Assembly: GCA_017305055.1 (NCBI GenBank)
Contig: JAFKMZ010000006.1
Location: forward strand, 1-64,000
From: Lysobacterales bacterium
GTDB taxonomy: Bacteria > Pseudomonadota > Gammaproteobacteria > Xanthomonadales > Rhodanobacteraceae
Length of the DNA stretch: 64,000 nucleotides
Direction of reading: 5' to 3'
Shown: piece by piece, positions 33,620 to 42,999 of the stretch
Position numbering within the stretch: the first letter of the stretch is position 1
Layout of the letters: every line of letters begins with the position of its first letter
Made by a program: the position numbers and the translations under genes
Notes under the pieces: model-generated
Databases searched by the model: none
What the model was told of the DNA's origin: nothing
The model's input: only the letters and a program-made list of their open reading frames with translations

Positions 33620-36381
33620 TCAGGGCATCGGCTTGCCGTCGCTGTCGATGATGTGCACCTCGCCGAGCTGCAGCGCGCGCACCGGGCCCTCGATCTGGCG
33701 CAGGTCGCCGACGATCACCCAGGTCAGGGCGTCCGGCTTGACGATCGCCTTGATCGCCGCCTCGGCGGCTGCCGGGGTCACCGCCTGCAGGCGTGCCTGC
33801 AAGGTCTGCACGTAGTCGTCCGGACGCTCGTACTGCACGATGCCGCTGACCGCGCGCAGGACCGCGCCGGTAGTCTCGTAGCTGCCGGGCAGGGCACGGA
33901 TGCGCTGGTCGTTGACCTTGGCGACTTCCGCGGCGGTCAGCGGCCGCTCGCCCACCACCGCAGGCTCTGTGCACCATAGGCCCAGCGCTTGTCCTCGCGC
34001 AGGTTCATGTTCAGGCGCGAGGTGAAGGTGCCACCGAAGGCGCCGTTGGCCGCCTGGATGGCCAGATTGTTTTCCGCGCGCGTGGACGGCGCCAGCAGGC
34101 CGGCCAGGATCAGCGACTGCGGGGCGTCGTCGCGGTTGATCAGGAACACGCGGGGCTTGGGCTGCGCGTCGACCGTGGCGATGTTCTTGGCCGGGATCGG
34201 GCTGGCCGATGCCTGCCAGTTGCCGAACACGGCGTCGAGCTGCGGGATGATCTGCGCCAGGGTGGTGTCCCCGGCCACCAGGATGCGCACGTTGTCCGGA
34301 CGCAGCCAGTCGCGATGGAAGCCGCGCAGGTCATCGGCATCCAGCGCCAGGATCCCGGCCTCGGTGCCCGAACCGCTGAACGGGATGCCATAGGCGTGCT
34401 GCGTGCCGTACAGCAGGGGCGGCAAGGTGCGCAGCGCCATGCCGGTGGGCTGGGTCTTTTCCTGGGCGATGCCGGCCAGCCACTGGCCGCGCACGCGCGC
34501 GATGTCCGCGGCCTTGAAGGCCGGGTTGCGCACGATGTCGGCAAACAGCGCCAGCGAGGGCGCGAGCTGCTCGTTCAGCGCGCTCAGCGAGGCCGAGCAG
34601 GCATCCAGGCCGCAGCCCACGTGGGTGGCGGCGCCCAGGCGCTGCTTGCGCTCGTCGAGTTCCACCGAATCCAGGCTGGCCGTGCTCTCGTTCATCAGCG
34701 CCGAGGCGAAGCTGGCGGTACCGAGCTTGTGGCCCTGGTCGGCGGCGTAGCCGGCGTCGAACAGCAGTTGCACCTGGGTGACCGGGATGGTGTGGCGCTC
34801 GGCCAGGATCACCTCGATGCCGTTGGCCAGCTTGCCGCGCTGCAGGTCGGGGAAGCTCAAGGCCGGGAACGTATCGACGGCGGGCACGCCCAGGCTGCGG
34901 TCGAGCGTGCTCGGCGTGGTGCGGTGATCCTGCTCCGCCGGCAGCTTCGCCGGGGGACGGCCGCCAGACTTGCCGAGCGGGACCACGGCGGCGTCTTCCG
35001 CCTCCGGGTCGAAATCGTCACCGGCCGGCAGCACGGTGAGCGCGTAGTCGCCCATGCGCAGCCAGGTGTGGGCGGTGTCCCGGACGCTCGCGATCGTGGC
35101 CGCGGCGCTGCGCTCGAGATCCTTGCGGTAGGCGCCCGGGTCATCGCGGTAGACCTGGCCTTCGGCCAGGATGACCGCCTTGCCGCCGAAGCCGCCGACT
35201 TTTTCCAGGCCGCGGATGAACTGCGCGCGGTTGTCCATGCGCGCGCGGTCCAGCTCGTCCTGGGTCGGGCCGTCGGCGAGGAACTTGCGCAGCTCGTCGT
35301 CGATCGCCGCCTTGACCGCGGCCGGATCGATGCCGTCCTTCACGTCGGCCTGGATCTGGAACTGGCTGGCCAGCGCGAAGGCGTGCAAGTCGGCGCTGAC
35401 GTCGTCGGCCAGCTTGTCCTGGTACACCAGGCGCTGATACAGGCGGGAGGTCTTGCCGTCGCCGAGCACGCTGGCGGCGAGATCTAGCTGGATCGCGTCG
35501 TCGCTGCCGAGCTGCGGCACTACCCAGGTGCGGATGATGCGCGGCTGCGCCACATGGTCGTGCTGGATGCCGGCGGTCGGCCGGGCCAGCGGCGTGATCC
35601 AGGCCTGCTGGCGCGGTACCGGCGGCCCGGAGGGGATGTCGCCGAAATACTGCGCCGCCTTTTCCCGCGCCTGCGCCACGGTGATGTCGCCGGCCAGCAC
35701 CAGGGTGGTGTTGGCGGCGCCGTAGTTGGCGTTGAACCAGTCCCGTACGTCGTCCAGCGAGGCCGCGTTCAAGTCGTCCATTGAACCGATGGTGTCGTGC
35801 TGGTAGGGGTGGTTGGCCGGGTAGGTGTGCGACAGGATGTTCTGGTCGGTGCGGCCGTAGGGGCGGTTCTCGCCCTGGCGCTTCTCGTTCTGGACCACGC
35901 CGCGCTGGGTGTCGAGTTCCTCCTGGCCGATGGCGCCCAGCAGGTGGCCCATGCGGTCGGACTCCATCCATAGCGCCATGTCCAGCGCGGTGGTCGGCAC
36001 GGTCTCGAAATAATTGGTGCGGTCGAACCAGGTGGTGCCGTTCATATCGGTGGCGCCGGCCTTCTCGAACGGCTCGAAGAACGTGCCCTTGTGGTTTTCC
36101 GAGCCGGAGAACATCAGGTGCTCGAACAGGTGGGCGAAGCCGGTCTTGCCCTTCGGCTCGTCGGCCGAGCCGATGTGGTACCAGATGCTCACCGCCACTA
36201 CCGGTGCCTTGTGGTCCTCATGCACCACCACGGTCAGGCCGTTCGGCAGCTTGAACCGGGTGTAGGGAATGTCCGGGATTTCCTGCGCCGGCGTGGCGGC
36301 AGTCGCCGCCGGTACCGCGGCAATACCGCCGACGACCATGAGCACGTTGGCAATCAGCCTGACGAGTGATTTCTGGGCCAC
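33620..36381 (-). pseudogene. M16 zinc peptidase gene broken by an internal deletion and frameshift
   Basis: The gene starts at a GTG (36381) with GGAG six bases upstream and a signal peptide ending near PAATAATP. It keeps the inverted zinc motif HLFEHLMF (H84, E87, H88) and the second, inactive M16 half (FPDLQRGKLANGIEVILAERH). After 814 codons it reads NLREDKRWAYGAQS and then RWWASGR-stop. The expected C-terminal continuation, VVGERPLTAAEVAKVNDQRIRAL, follows at once in another frame (33958-33620). The roughly 35-40 residues that normally lie between WAYGA and the ERP helix are missing, so a deletion of about 110 bases not divisible by three is the likely cause. The truncated protein would lack its last helices. 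Confidence 0.8.
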
Positions 36382-36544
36382 GAAAAACTCCGCATGCGTA
36401 GGCGAAACGCTCAGGCTACCGGCGACCGGCATCGGCGGCAAATCCGGACTGGCGTGCTGTGGACGCTGGCGTACGGCGTATGCGGACGCGGCGGCACCGC
36501 GCCAGCTATGCTGCAGCGATGTCCGGCCACTGGAAGCAGCTTGC

Positions 36545-38266
36545 GTGAAGACCCTCCGGTCCTGGTCGGCGGCCCGGCCGTTGTGGCTGTCCAGCGCGCG
36601 CCTGGAAGTGCTGCTGCTCGGCGTGTTTGCCCTGTTGCTGCTTGGGCTGGGCATGGGCCTGCGCGATCCCTGGCCTTCGGACGAACCGCGCTTTGCGCTG
36701 GTGGCGCGGGCCATGGTGGAGCACGGGTACTGGTTGTTCCCGCATCGCGGCAACGAGCTGTACGCCGACAAGCCGCCGCTGTTCATGTGGCTGCAGGCCG
36801 GGGGCTACCTCCTCACCCGGGAGTGGCGTGTGGCCTTCCTGCTGCCCTCGCTGCTCGCGGCGCTGGGCACGCTGGCCCTGGTCTACGACCTGGGACGTCG
36901 GTTGTGGAACCATCGCAGCGCCCTGCTGGCCACGGCGGCCCTGCTGCTGACCATCCATTTCACCTACCAGATGCGCAATGCGCAGATCGACCCGTTGCTG
37001 GTCGGCTGGATGACCCTGGCCAATTACGGGATCCTGCGTCACTTGCTGCTGGGCCCTGCGTGGCGCTGGTTTGCCGTGGGCTGTCTTGCGGCCGGGCTCG
37101 GCGTGATCACCAAGGGCGTGGGCGTGCTCGCGCTGCTGATGCTGGTGCCCTACGCGCTCGCCCGCTGGCGTGGTGCCACGCACTTGGCGCCGCTGTCCGG
37201 CGGCTGGCGCTGGGCCGTGGGGCTGGCCGCCTTTCTCGTGCCGGTACTGGCCTGGCTGTTGCCGATGCTGCTGGTTGCGCGGGTCGACGGTGATCCGCAG
37301 CACGCCGCCTACGTGCGCGAGATCCTGTTCGGGCAGACCGTGCAGCGCTACGCCGCGCCCAGCGGACACCTGCACTCGCCGTTGTATTTTCTGGGCATCA
37401 TCGCCGTGGACTGGCTGCCGCTGTCGCTGCTGCTGCCCTGGGCCCTGCCGGCCTGGTGGAGGCGGCTGCGCCGGGGCGACGGACGCCAGTGGCTGCTGCT
37501 GGGCTGGGTCGTCCTGCTGCTGGTGTTCTTCTCGCTCAGCCCGGGCAAGCGCGATGTGTATATCCTGCCGGCCCTGCCAATGGCGGCCCTGGCGCTGGCG
37601 CCGCTCCTGCCCGGCTTGCTGCGTCGGCTGGGCGTACGGCGTGTGATCTTCGCGCTGAGCCTGCTGCTCGCCGGCATCCTCACCCTGGCGGCGCTGCTGG
37701 CCCTGACGCGCGACCCGCGCTGGGCCGTGCGCATTGGCGAGACACTTGATCCGCGTATCTGGTGGCTGTTCCTGGCAATCGGCCTGCTCGGCCTGGCGAT
37801 CGTGGCCGCGACGCGGATTCGCCATGCCGCGCTGGGCTGGCTGTTGTTTGCCGCTGCGCTGTGGTCGTTGTACGGGTTGTGGGGCTATCCGCTGTTGAAC
37901 GCCGGGCGCTCGGCGGGTGCGGTGATGGGTGAGGCGCGGGCACTGGCCGGGCCGGACGCAACGATCGGCCTGGTCGCCTGGAAGGAGCAGAACCTGCTGA
38001 TGCTGGAGGGTCCGAGAGCGGAATTCGGCTTCCTGCAGCCGTGGCCCGAGCAATATGCACGGGCGGTGCAATGGCTCGCGGCCGATCCGGCGCAGCGGTG
38101 GGTGTTCATCCGTGCTGCGGCCATGGGCACGTGTGTTGACCGCCGGCAGGCGCATTTCATCGGTCACGCCAATCGTCGTGACTGGTGGATGTTCCAGTTG
38201 CCGGCTGCGACACCCGGCTGCATTCCAAGGGTGAGCGCGCCGGCACGGGTCGACGACGAAGGCTGA
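36545..38266 (+). CDS. GT39/ArnT-like dolichyl-phosphate-type glycosyltransferase
   Basis: This protein has 573 residues from a GTG at 36545 (MKTLRSWSAARP), with GGAAG eight bases upstream. It has about 11-12 membrane helices. The first periplasmic loop carries PWPSDEPRFALVARAM, holding the acidic D-E pair that defines the PMT/ArnT clan, and ADKPPLFMWLQAGGYLL follows. Such enzymes move a sugar from undecaprenyl-phosphate carriers to lipid A or another envelope acceptor in the periplasm. The true donor, including whether it is aminoarabinose, cannot be told. An O-antigen-ligase-like gene follows. Confidence 0.87.
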   Translation: MKTLRSWSAARPLWLSSARLEVLLLGVFALLLLGLGMGLRDPWPSDEPRFALVARAMVEHGYWLFPHRGNELYADKPPLFMWLQAGGYLLTREWRVAFLLPSLLAALGTLALVYDLGRRLWNHRSALLATAALLLTIHFTYQMRNAQIDPLLVGWMTLANYGILRHLLLGPAWRWFAVGCLAAGLGVITKGVGVLALLMLVPYALARWRGATHLAPLSGGWRWAVGLAAFLVPVLAWLLPMLLVARVDGDPQHAAYVREILFGQTVQRYAAPSGHLHSPLYFLGIIAVDWLPLSLLLPWALPAWWRRLRRGDGRQWLLLGWVVLLLVFFSLSPGKRDVYILPALPMAALALAPLLPGLLRRLGVRRVIFALSLLLAGILTLAALLALTRDPRWAVRIGETLDPRIWWLFLAIGLLGLAIVAATRIRHAALGWLLFAAALWSLYGLWGYPLLNAGRSAGAVMGEARALAGPDATIGLVAWKEQNLLMLEGPRAEFGFLQPWPEQYARAVQWLAADPAQRWVFIRAAAMGTCVDRRQAHFIGHANRRDWWMFQLPAATPGCIPRVSAPARVDDEG

Positions 38267-38390
38267 GCATGCCGTTCATCCTGGATGGAGGCGGGTATCC
38301 TTAGACTTCACGAGCGCGCGGCGTATCGATCCCGGCCCGGGGCGGCGCCAAGACGCTGCCACCGGCTTACCCCACTGTCCAAGGCCCACT

Positions 38391-39641
38391 GTGCAAGCCG
38401 TATTGAAGTCGTGGCAACCCGTGGCACTCTCGGCGTTGCTGGCGGTCATCCCATTGACGGTGTCGGTCGACCATCGCCTCAAGGTCCTCGTCCCGGTCGT
38501 ACTGCTCGGCGCGGGAATCTGGTTTATCGCCAGCAGTGTGGCGACGCGGCGCAGCTACCGGCAGGCCTGGCCCGTCGTGCTTGCGGCGCTGCTGTTCTTT
38601 GCCTGCATCGTGGGCAACGTGCTGTGGCATCGGCTGGGCTGGCGGCCAGTGGATCGCGCGGCCCACGTCCTGTTGTATCTCTTGATTGCGGCGGCTTTTA
38701 CCCGCGTCTTGAATCTGCCGCTGTTGTGGGGCGGTTTTGGCGCGTGTGCGGTGGTGCTGGGTGTGGTGTGCCTGGATCAGCACTATGCGCAAGGCATCGA
38801 TCGGGCGTATGGGTTGAACGGCGGGCCTTCGGCTTCGATTGAATTTGCCACCGTGCTGCTGGGCCTGTCGCTGCTCGCCCTGTCGCGTCTGCTGGGCGCG
38901 CGGACCGGCAGACCCGAACGGGTGCTGCTGCTGGCAGCGGTAGGCTTGTCCGTGTACGGCGCCCTGCTGACCCAGAGCCGCGGACCGTTGCTGGCCTATG
39001 TCCCGGCGCTGGTGTTTCTGCTCTTCTGGCGTGCGCGGCGCACCGGGCGTTGGCGTCTGGCGGTGCTGGTGCTGGCTGGCATGGTCGTGGGAGCGACCGT
39101 GGCGACCTATGCCACGCATGACGAGCTGTCCGAACGCTTCGCCTCGATTGCCCCGGCCGTGGCCACCTATGGTGAGCGCCAGCACGTGCACAGTGCGGTC
39201 CACGAGCGCCTCGACATGTGGCGTGCGGCGGGCCGTGCCCTGCGCGAGCATCCATGGGTCGGCATCGGCACCGGCAACTTCCATCGGTATGTCGAAGGGG
39301 AGATTGCGGCCGGGCGCAGCAGTCCGGCCATCGGGCGCTACAACCAGCCGCACAACGAGTACCTGGAAGCGGCCGCCAGCGTCGGGGTGCCTGGCCTGTT
39401 GGTGTTGCTGGCGACCTTCCTGCTGCCGCTGGGCTACTTTGTGCGTGGCGTCGACGACAGTGACGCGGCCGTGCACGTGCCGGCCTGCGCCGGCGTGGCG
39501 GTGGTGATCCTGTACATGCTGTGCGCGCTGACCGACAGCGTGTTCTATCGGGTCATGCCGTTGTCGTTCTATTTTTTCGTGGTGCTCGGCATGGCGCTGT
39601 TGATCGGGCGCCAGCGTTCAGTGATGCTCGCTGCCGACTGA
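38391..39641 (+). CDS. O-antigen ligase/polymerase-like membrane protein (Wzy_C)
   Basis: This protein has 416 residues from GTG (MQAVLKSWQPVALSALL). It has ten to twelve hydrophobic helices with one large periplasmic loop containing HERLDMWRAAGRALREHPWVGIGTGNF and YNQPHNEYLEAAASVGVPGL, the Wzy_C signature of O-antigen ligases. Members join O-antigen or other glycans to lipid A-core or to proteins. It sits among glycosyltransferases, which fits lipopolysaccharide assembly. Its last 24 bases overlap the convergent GT2 gene. Confidence 0.88.
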   Translation: MQAVLKSWQPVALSALLAVIPLTVSVDHRLKVLVPVVLLGAGIWFIASSVATRRSYRQAWPVVLAALLFFACIVGNVLWHRLGWRPVDRAAHVLLYLLIAAAFTRVLNLPLLWGGFGACAVVLGVVCLDQHYAQGIDRAYGLNGGPSASIEFATVLLGLSLLALSRLLGARTGRPERVLLLAAVGLSVYGALLTQSRGPLLAYVPALVFLLFWRARRTGRWRLAVLVLAGMVVGATVATYATHDELSERFASIAPAVATYGERQHVHSAVHERLDMWRAAGRALREHPWVGIGTGNFHRYVEGEIAAGRSSPAIGRYNQPHNEYLEAAASVGVPGLLVLLATFLLPLGYFVRGVDDSDAAVHVPACAGVAVVILYMLCALTDSVFYRVMPLSFYFFVVLGMALLIGRQRSVMLAAD

Positions 39642-40571
39642 GGCCACGCGCTGGTGGACCAGCGCCGCAGCTTGCGTTGCGGCCACGTTCCAGCCTGGGG
39701 TCGCCGGCAACGGCCGGGCAAGCGGGCGCGGCATCACGCCCAGGGCGCGCAGGTCCAGCGGCGGGCTGGCGAATTCGGCCAGGTGCTGCTCCACACCGTC
39801 GCGGCAGCGCAGCAGCCCCTGGTCACGTGTGGCCTGCAGGATGTGGTCGTTGGGATTGCTCGGGCCGCCGTGCTTGCGCGTGGGATGGTACAGGTGGGTG
39901 GCAAGCGCGCTGAAGCGCACGTCCCGGCGCAGCAGCCCGATATGGAATGCCCGCACGGCAAGCTCCGTGTCCTCGCGACCCCATCCGGTCATGGCTTCGT
40001 TGAAGCCGTTGACGCGCAGCAGGTCGTCGCGCCAGAACGCCATGTTGCAGCTCTTGATGCCACCCTGGCGCATGCCCGGACGCGTGCTCCAGTAGGCCAG
40101 CGTTGGCAGGCGCAGGGTATGGCGGCGACGTTCGATGCCGTGCGAGAAGAAGTGCGGCATCGAGGGCGAGCGTCCCTGCACCAGCATCTGCGCGGTGAGC
40201 GTGGCATCGCTCAGCACCCGCGAGCCCTGCACGAAGCAGCCACGGCGCGCGAAGCTGCGGTGGTCGGCGATGAAGTGGCGTTCGACCACCATGTCACCGT
40301 CCAGCAGGATCACGTAGTCGCCTTGCGCCGCGGCAATCGCGCGATTGCGCGCGCGGCTCATGCGCGCTCCCCGGTCGGGCTGCCACAGGTGCACCAGGCG
40401 GGTCGGGTAATCCGGCGCCAGGCGCAGAAGGCAATCGCGCGTGGCGGCCTGCGAGCCATCGTCGGTGACGATGACCTCAAGCGGCAATTCGGTTTGTGCG
40501 GCAAGCGCACGCAGCACCAGTTCCAGTGCCTGTGGCCAGTTGTAGGTGATGACCGCGACGCTGATGCGCAT
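39618..40571 (-). CDS. family 2 glycosyltransferase
   Basis: This 317-residue protein starts at MRISVAVITYNWPQALEL, the standard GT2 beginning; a longer frame adds 22 residues. It has EVIVTDDGS, the metal-binding LLDGDMVVERHFIADH, and the catalytic region FNEAMTGWGREDTELAVR. It resembles the galactosyl/glucosyl-transferases with an N-terminal GT-A domain that extend LPS core or capsule. It is on the opposite strand to its neighbours, so it is transcribed separately. Confidence 0.9.
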   Translation of the reverse strand: MRISVAVITYNWPQALELVLRALAAQTELPLEVIVTDDGSQAATRDCLLRLAPDYPTRLVHLWQPDRGARMSRARNRAIAAAQGDYVILLDGDMVVERHFIADHRSFARRGCFVQGSRVLSDATLTAQMLVQGRSPSMPHFFSHGIERRRHTLRLPTLAYWSTRPGMRQGGIKSCNMAFWRDDLLRVNGFNEAMTGWGREDTELAVRAFHIGLLRRDVRFSALATHLYHPTRKHGGPSNPNDHILQATRDQGLLRCRDGVEQHLAEFASPPLDLRALGVMPRPLARPLPATPGWNVAATQAAALVHQRVASVGSEHH

Positions 40572-40891
40572 GCTGCGCGACGTAAGGCCGGGCTCGAACA
40601 ACATCATGCGATCCCCGCGCGGCCAGTCGGCTTCCAACGGCGCGTACCGTGCCCATGTGGCACTGTCGGCAACGTGACCATCACCTGAACTGCGTGCACG
40701 TCATTTCCCCAAAGGAGCCTTGCCATGCAGGGCGCATGGTTTTCGTGACGAGGTATGCACTTACCGTTCACATCTGTCGCTTACTATACCCAGTTCCCCA
40801 CGTTTTGGCGTGTTGCGACCGCACATTGAGACAGGGGTGGCGACCGGGGACGGCTCTGGGCGTGCCGGCCCAATCGGCTAGAATTTGGCGC
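40572..40891. other. 320-base divergent intergenic region
   Basis: No convincing gene. A TACTAT/TATACC AT-rich stretch (40784-40793) and a TAGAAT hexamer (40879) are possible -10 boxes for the downstream glycosyltransferase. A strong ribosome-binding sequence AAAGGAG at 40711 stands seven bases before an ATG that opens only seven codons (MQGAWFS). It may be a leader peptide or a chance. Confidence 0.35.
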
Positions 40892-41707
40892 ATGCGCACA
40901 CTGCCGTTGAGCCTGGTCGTAATCACCCGCAATGAAGCACCGACCATCGCCCGCTGCCTGGACAGCGTGCCGTTTGCCGCCGAGAAGCTGGTGGTCGACA
41001 GCGGCAGTGAGGACGACACGGTGGCCATTGCCCAGGCCCACGGCGCGCGCGTGGTGTACAACCCATGGCCGGGCTTTGGTGCGCAGCGCAACTTCGCCAG
41101 TGCGCAGTGCACGCATGACTGGATCCTGGCCCTCGATGCAGACGAGTATCTGAGCGCCGGCCTGGTTGCCGAGCTCGAGGCACGCCTGCCCACGTTGATG
41201 GACAGCGCCGCCGCCGCGGCCTACCTGCGCCGGCGCACCATCTACATGGGCGCCCCCATGCGCTGGTATCGCCCGGCGGTGGGCGAAAAGCTGGCCCGCC
41301 TGTACCACCGCGGACGGGCACGCTGGAGCGACGCAAGGGTTCACGAGACCCTGGTCTTTGCCGGCGCGGCGCCGACGCTGCGGCAGCCGTTCGAGCACGC
41401 CAACAATCCGACCCTGGTGCACAAGCAGCTCAAGGTGCTGCGCTACGCCGAGCTGAAGTGCCTGGACTGGCGCGACCGGCACAGGGGCGTGCGCATGTGG
41501 CAGGCGCCGTGGGTGTTTGTCCTGGCGTTCCTGAAGGACTACCTTGTGCGCCTCGCGTGGCTGGATGGCTGGCGTGGATTCATCATTGCGTGGACGGCTG
41601 CCAACTACGCGCTGTACAAGCGCCTGCGCTATTACGAGATGGTGCACAACCCCGATTCGGTCGGCGCCGCCGCGCGTGCGCTGGAACAGCATGCGATTGA
41701 ACCTTGA
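40892..41707 (+). CDS. family 2 glycosyltransferase, WaaE/KdtX-like
   Basis: This protein has 271 residues from MRTLPLSLVVITRNEAPTIARCLDSV. It has VDSGSEDDTVAIAQAHGA, GFGAQRNFAS and LALDADEYLS, the pattern of WaaE-type beta-1,4-glucosyltransferases that add glucose to the first heptose of the LPS inner core. The C-terminal amphipathic part with WRGFIIAWTAANYALYKRLRYYE is also typical. It lies 102 bases before a CDP-glycerol-transferase-like gene on the same strand. Confidence 0.88.
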   Translation: MRTLPLSLVVITRNEAPTIARCLDSVPFAAEKLVVDSGSEDDTVAIAQAHGARVVYNPWPGFGAQRNFASAQCTHDWILALDADEYLSAGLVAELEARLPTLMDSAAAAAYLRRRTIYMGAPMRWYRPAVGEKLARLYHRGRARWSDARVHETLVFAGAAPTLRQPFEHANNPTLVHKQLKVLRYAELKCLDWRDRHRGVRMWQAPWVFVLAFLKDYLVRLAWLDGWRGFIIAWTAANYALYKRLRYYEMVHNPDSVGAAARALEQHAIEP

Positions 41708-41809
41708 ACGAGCGCCACGCAACGCGTGGCATCCTCCGCTTGATGCATACGGGCGCTGCGCTGGCCTGCGGCACGCCGGACGGGCGCCATCGTGCCCGAC
41801 GGCTTGGCG

Positions 41810-42850
41810 ATGACGCCGGTGGACCGAGCGCAGCGGTATCTGCTGTACGGTTCCGAGCGCTACGCGCTCGCTATCCTGCGCCCGGTGCAGGAGGCCATTC
41901 GCGCGCGCGGCGACGAGGCGGCGTGGTTTTTCGACGGGCCGGGTGCCGAGGACCTGGTGGCGGGCGAACGTCTGCTCAGCGTGAGCGAAGTCCGCGCGTG
42001 GGATGCGCGCGCCGTCATCACGCCGAGCAATGCGGTGCCGCATTTCTTTCCCGGGGTGAAGGTCGAGACGTTCCACGGCTTTGATGCGGGCAAACCGCGG
42101 CACATCTATATCCGCGGCTTCTTCGACCTGTATTGCACCACCGGGCCGCGCGACACCGTGCAGTTCCAGGCGCTGGCCGACCGGCTCGGGCATTTTTCGG
42201 TGATCGAGACCGGCTGGCCCAAGCTCGATCCGTTCCTGCGCGGCATTGCCGGACCGCTGCCGCCGGTGCGCGAGCCGCCGGTGATCCTGTACCACTCGAC
42301 GTTCTCGCCGGCATGGAGCGCGGCGGAGATCTTGTACGACGAGGTGAAGCGCCTGTCCCGGGAGGGCCGCTGGCGCTGGATCGTCACCTTCCACCCCAAG
42401 ATGGCCGCGGACACGCGCGCACGCTACGAGGCGCTGCAGAACGAGTACCTGCGCTTTGCGCACGACGACAACATCCTGGACCTGTTCGGGCAGGTCGACA
42501 TGATGTGCTCGGACACCTCGTCGGCCTTGAACGAGTTCCTGCTGACCGGCAAGCCGGTGGTGACGTTCCGCAACCGCCGCCCGGGCCCGCAGCTGATCGA
42601 CATCCAGGAGCCAGGGCAGTTCGAGGGCGCCATCGAACGCGCATTGCAGCGTCCGCCGGAGTTGCTTGAGGCCATTCACGCCTACGGCGATATGATCCAT
42701 CCGTGGCGTGACGGACGCGCCAGCGAACGCGTGCTCCAGGCCATCGACAGCTTCATTGCCGCCGGCGCCAGGAATCGCCGGCGCAAGCCGTGGAACCTCT
42801 GGCGCAAGTTCAAGATCCGCCACCGCATCCGCTACTGGGGACCGGTGTAG
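41810..42850 (+). CDS. CDP-glycerol glycerophosphotransferase-like protein
   Basis: This protein has 346 residues from MTPVDRAQRYLLYGSERYAL; a GTG six codons earlier is possible. It shows a GT-B-like fold with ETFHGFDAGKPRHIYIRGFFD, ILYHSTFSPAWSAAEI and the nucleotide-binding SDTSSALNEFLLTGKPVVTFRN, which match the CDP-glycerol glycerophosphotransferase family. Gram-negative members probably place glycerol-phosphate or Kdo-like groups on envelope glycans. The exact activity is unproven. No membrane helix is visible, so it works at the cytoplasmic face. Confidence 0.83.
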   Translation: MTPVDRAQRYLLYGSERYALAILRPVQEAIRARGDEAAWFFDGPGAEDLVAGERLLSVSEVRAWDARAVITPSNAVPHFFPGVKVETFHGFDAGKPRHIYIRGFFDLYCTTGPRDTVQFQALADRLGHFSVIETGWPKLDPFLRGIAGPLPPVREPPVILYHSTFSPAWSAAEILYDEVKRLSREGRWRWIVTFHPKMAADTRARYEALQNEYLRFAHDDNILDLFGQVDMMCSDTSSALNEFLLTGKPVVTFRNRRPGPQLIDIQEPGQFEGAIERALQRPPELLEAIHAYGDMIHPWRDGRASERVLQAIDSFIAAGARNRRRKPWNLWRKFKIRHRIRYWGPV

Positions 42851-42999
42851 GGCGCAGGAGACGGAAGTCGGCCAGGCGGGCTCCCGCGTAGACCTGTCCG
42901 CGGGCGAGTGGTTTGGCCGTTGCACCTATGCCACCAGCCGCGTGGGCAGTCCGTATTCAGCTACGCTAGTTCGTCGCCAACACCCGTGGGAGCCCACGC

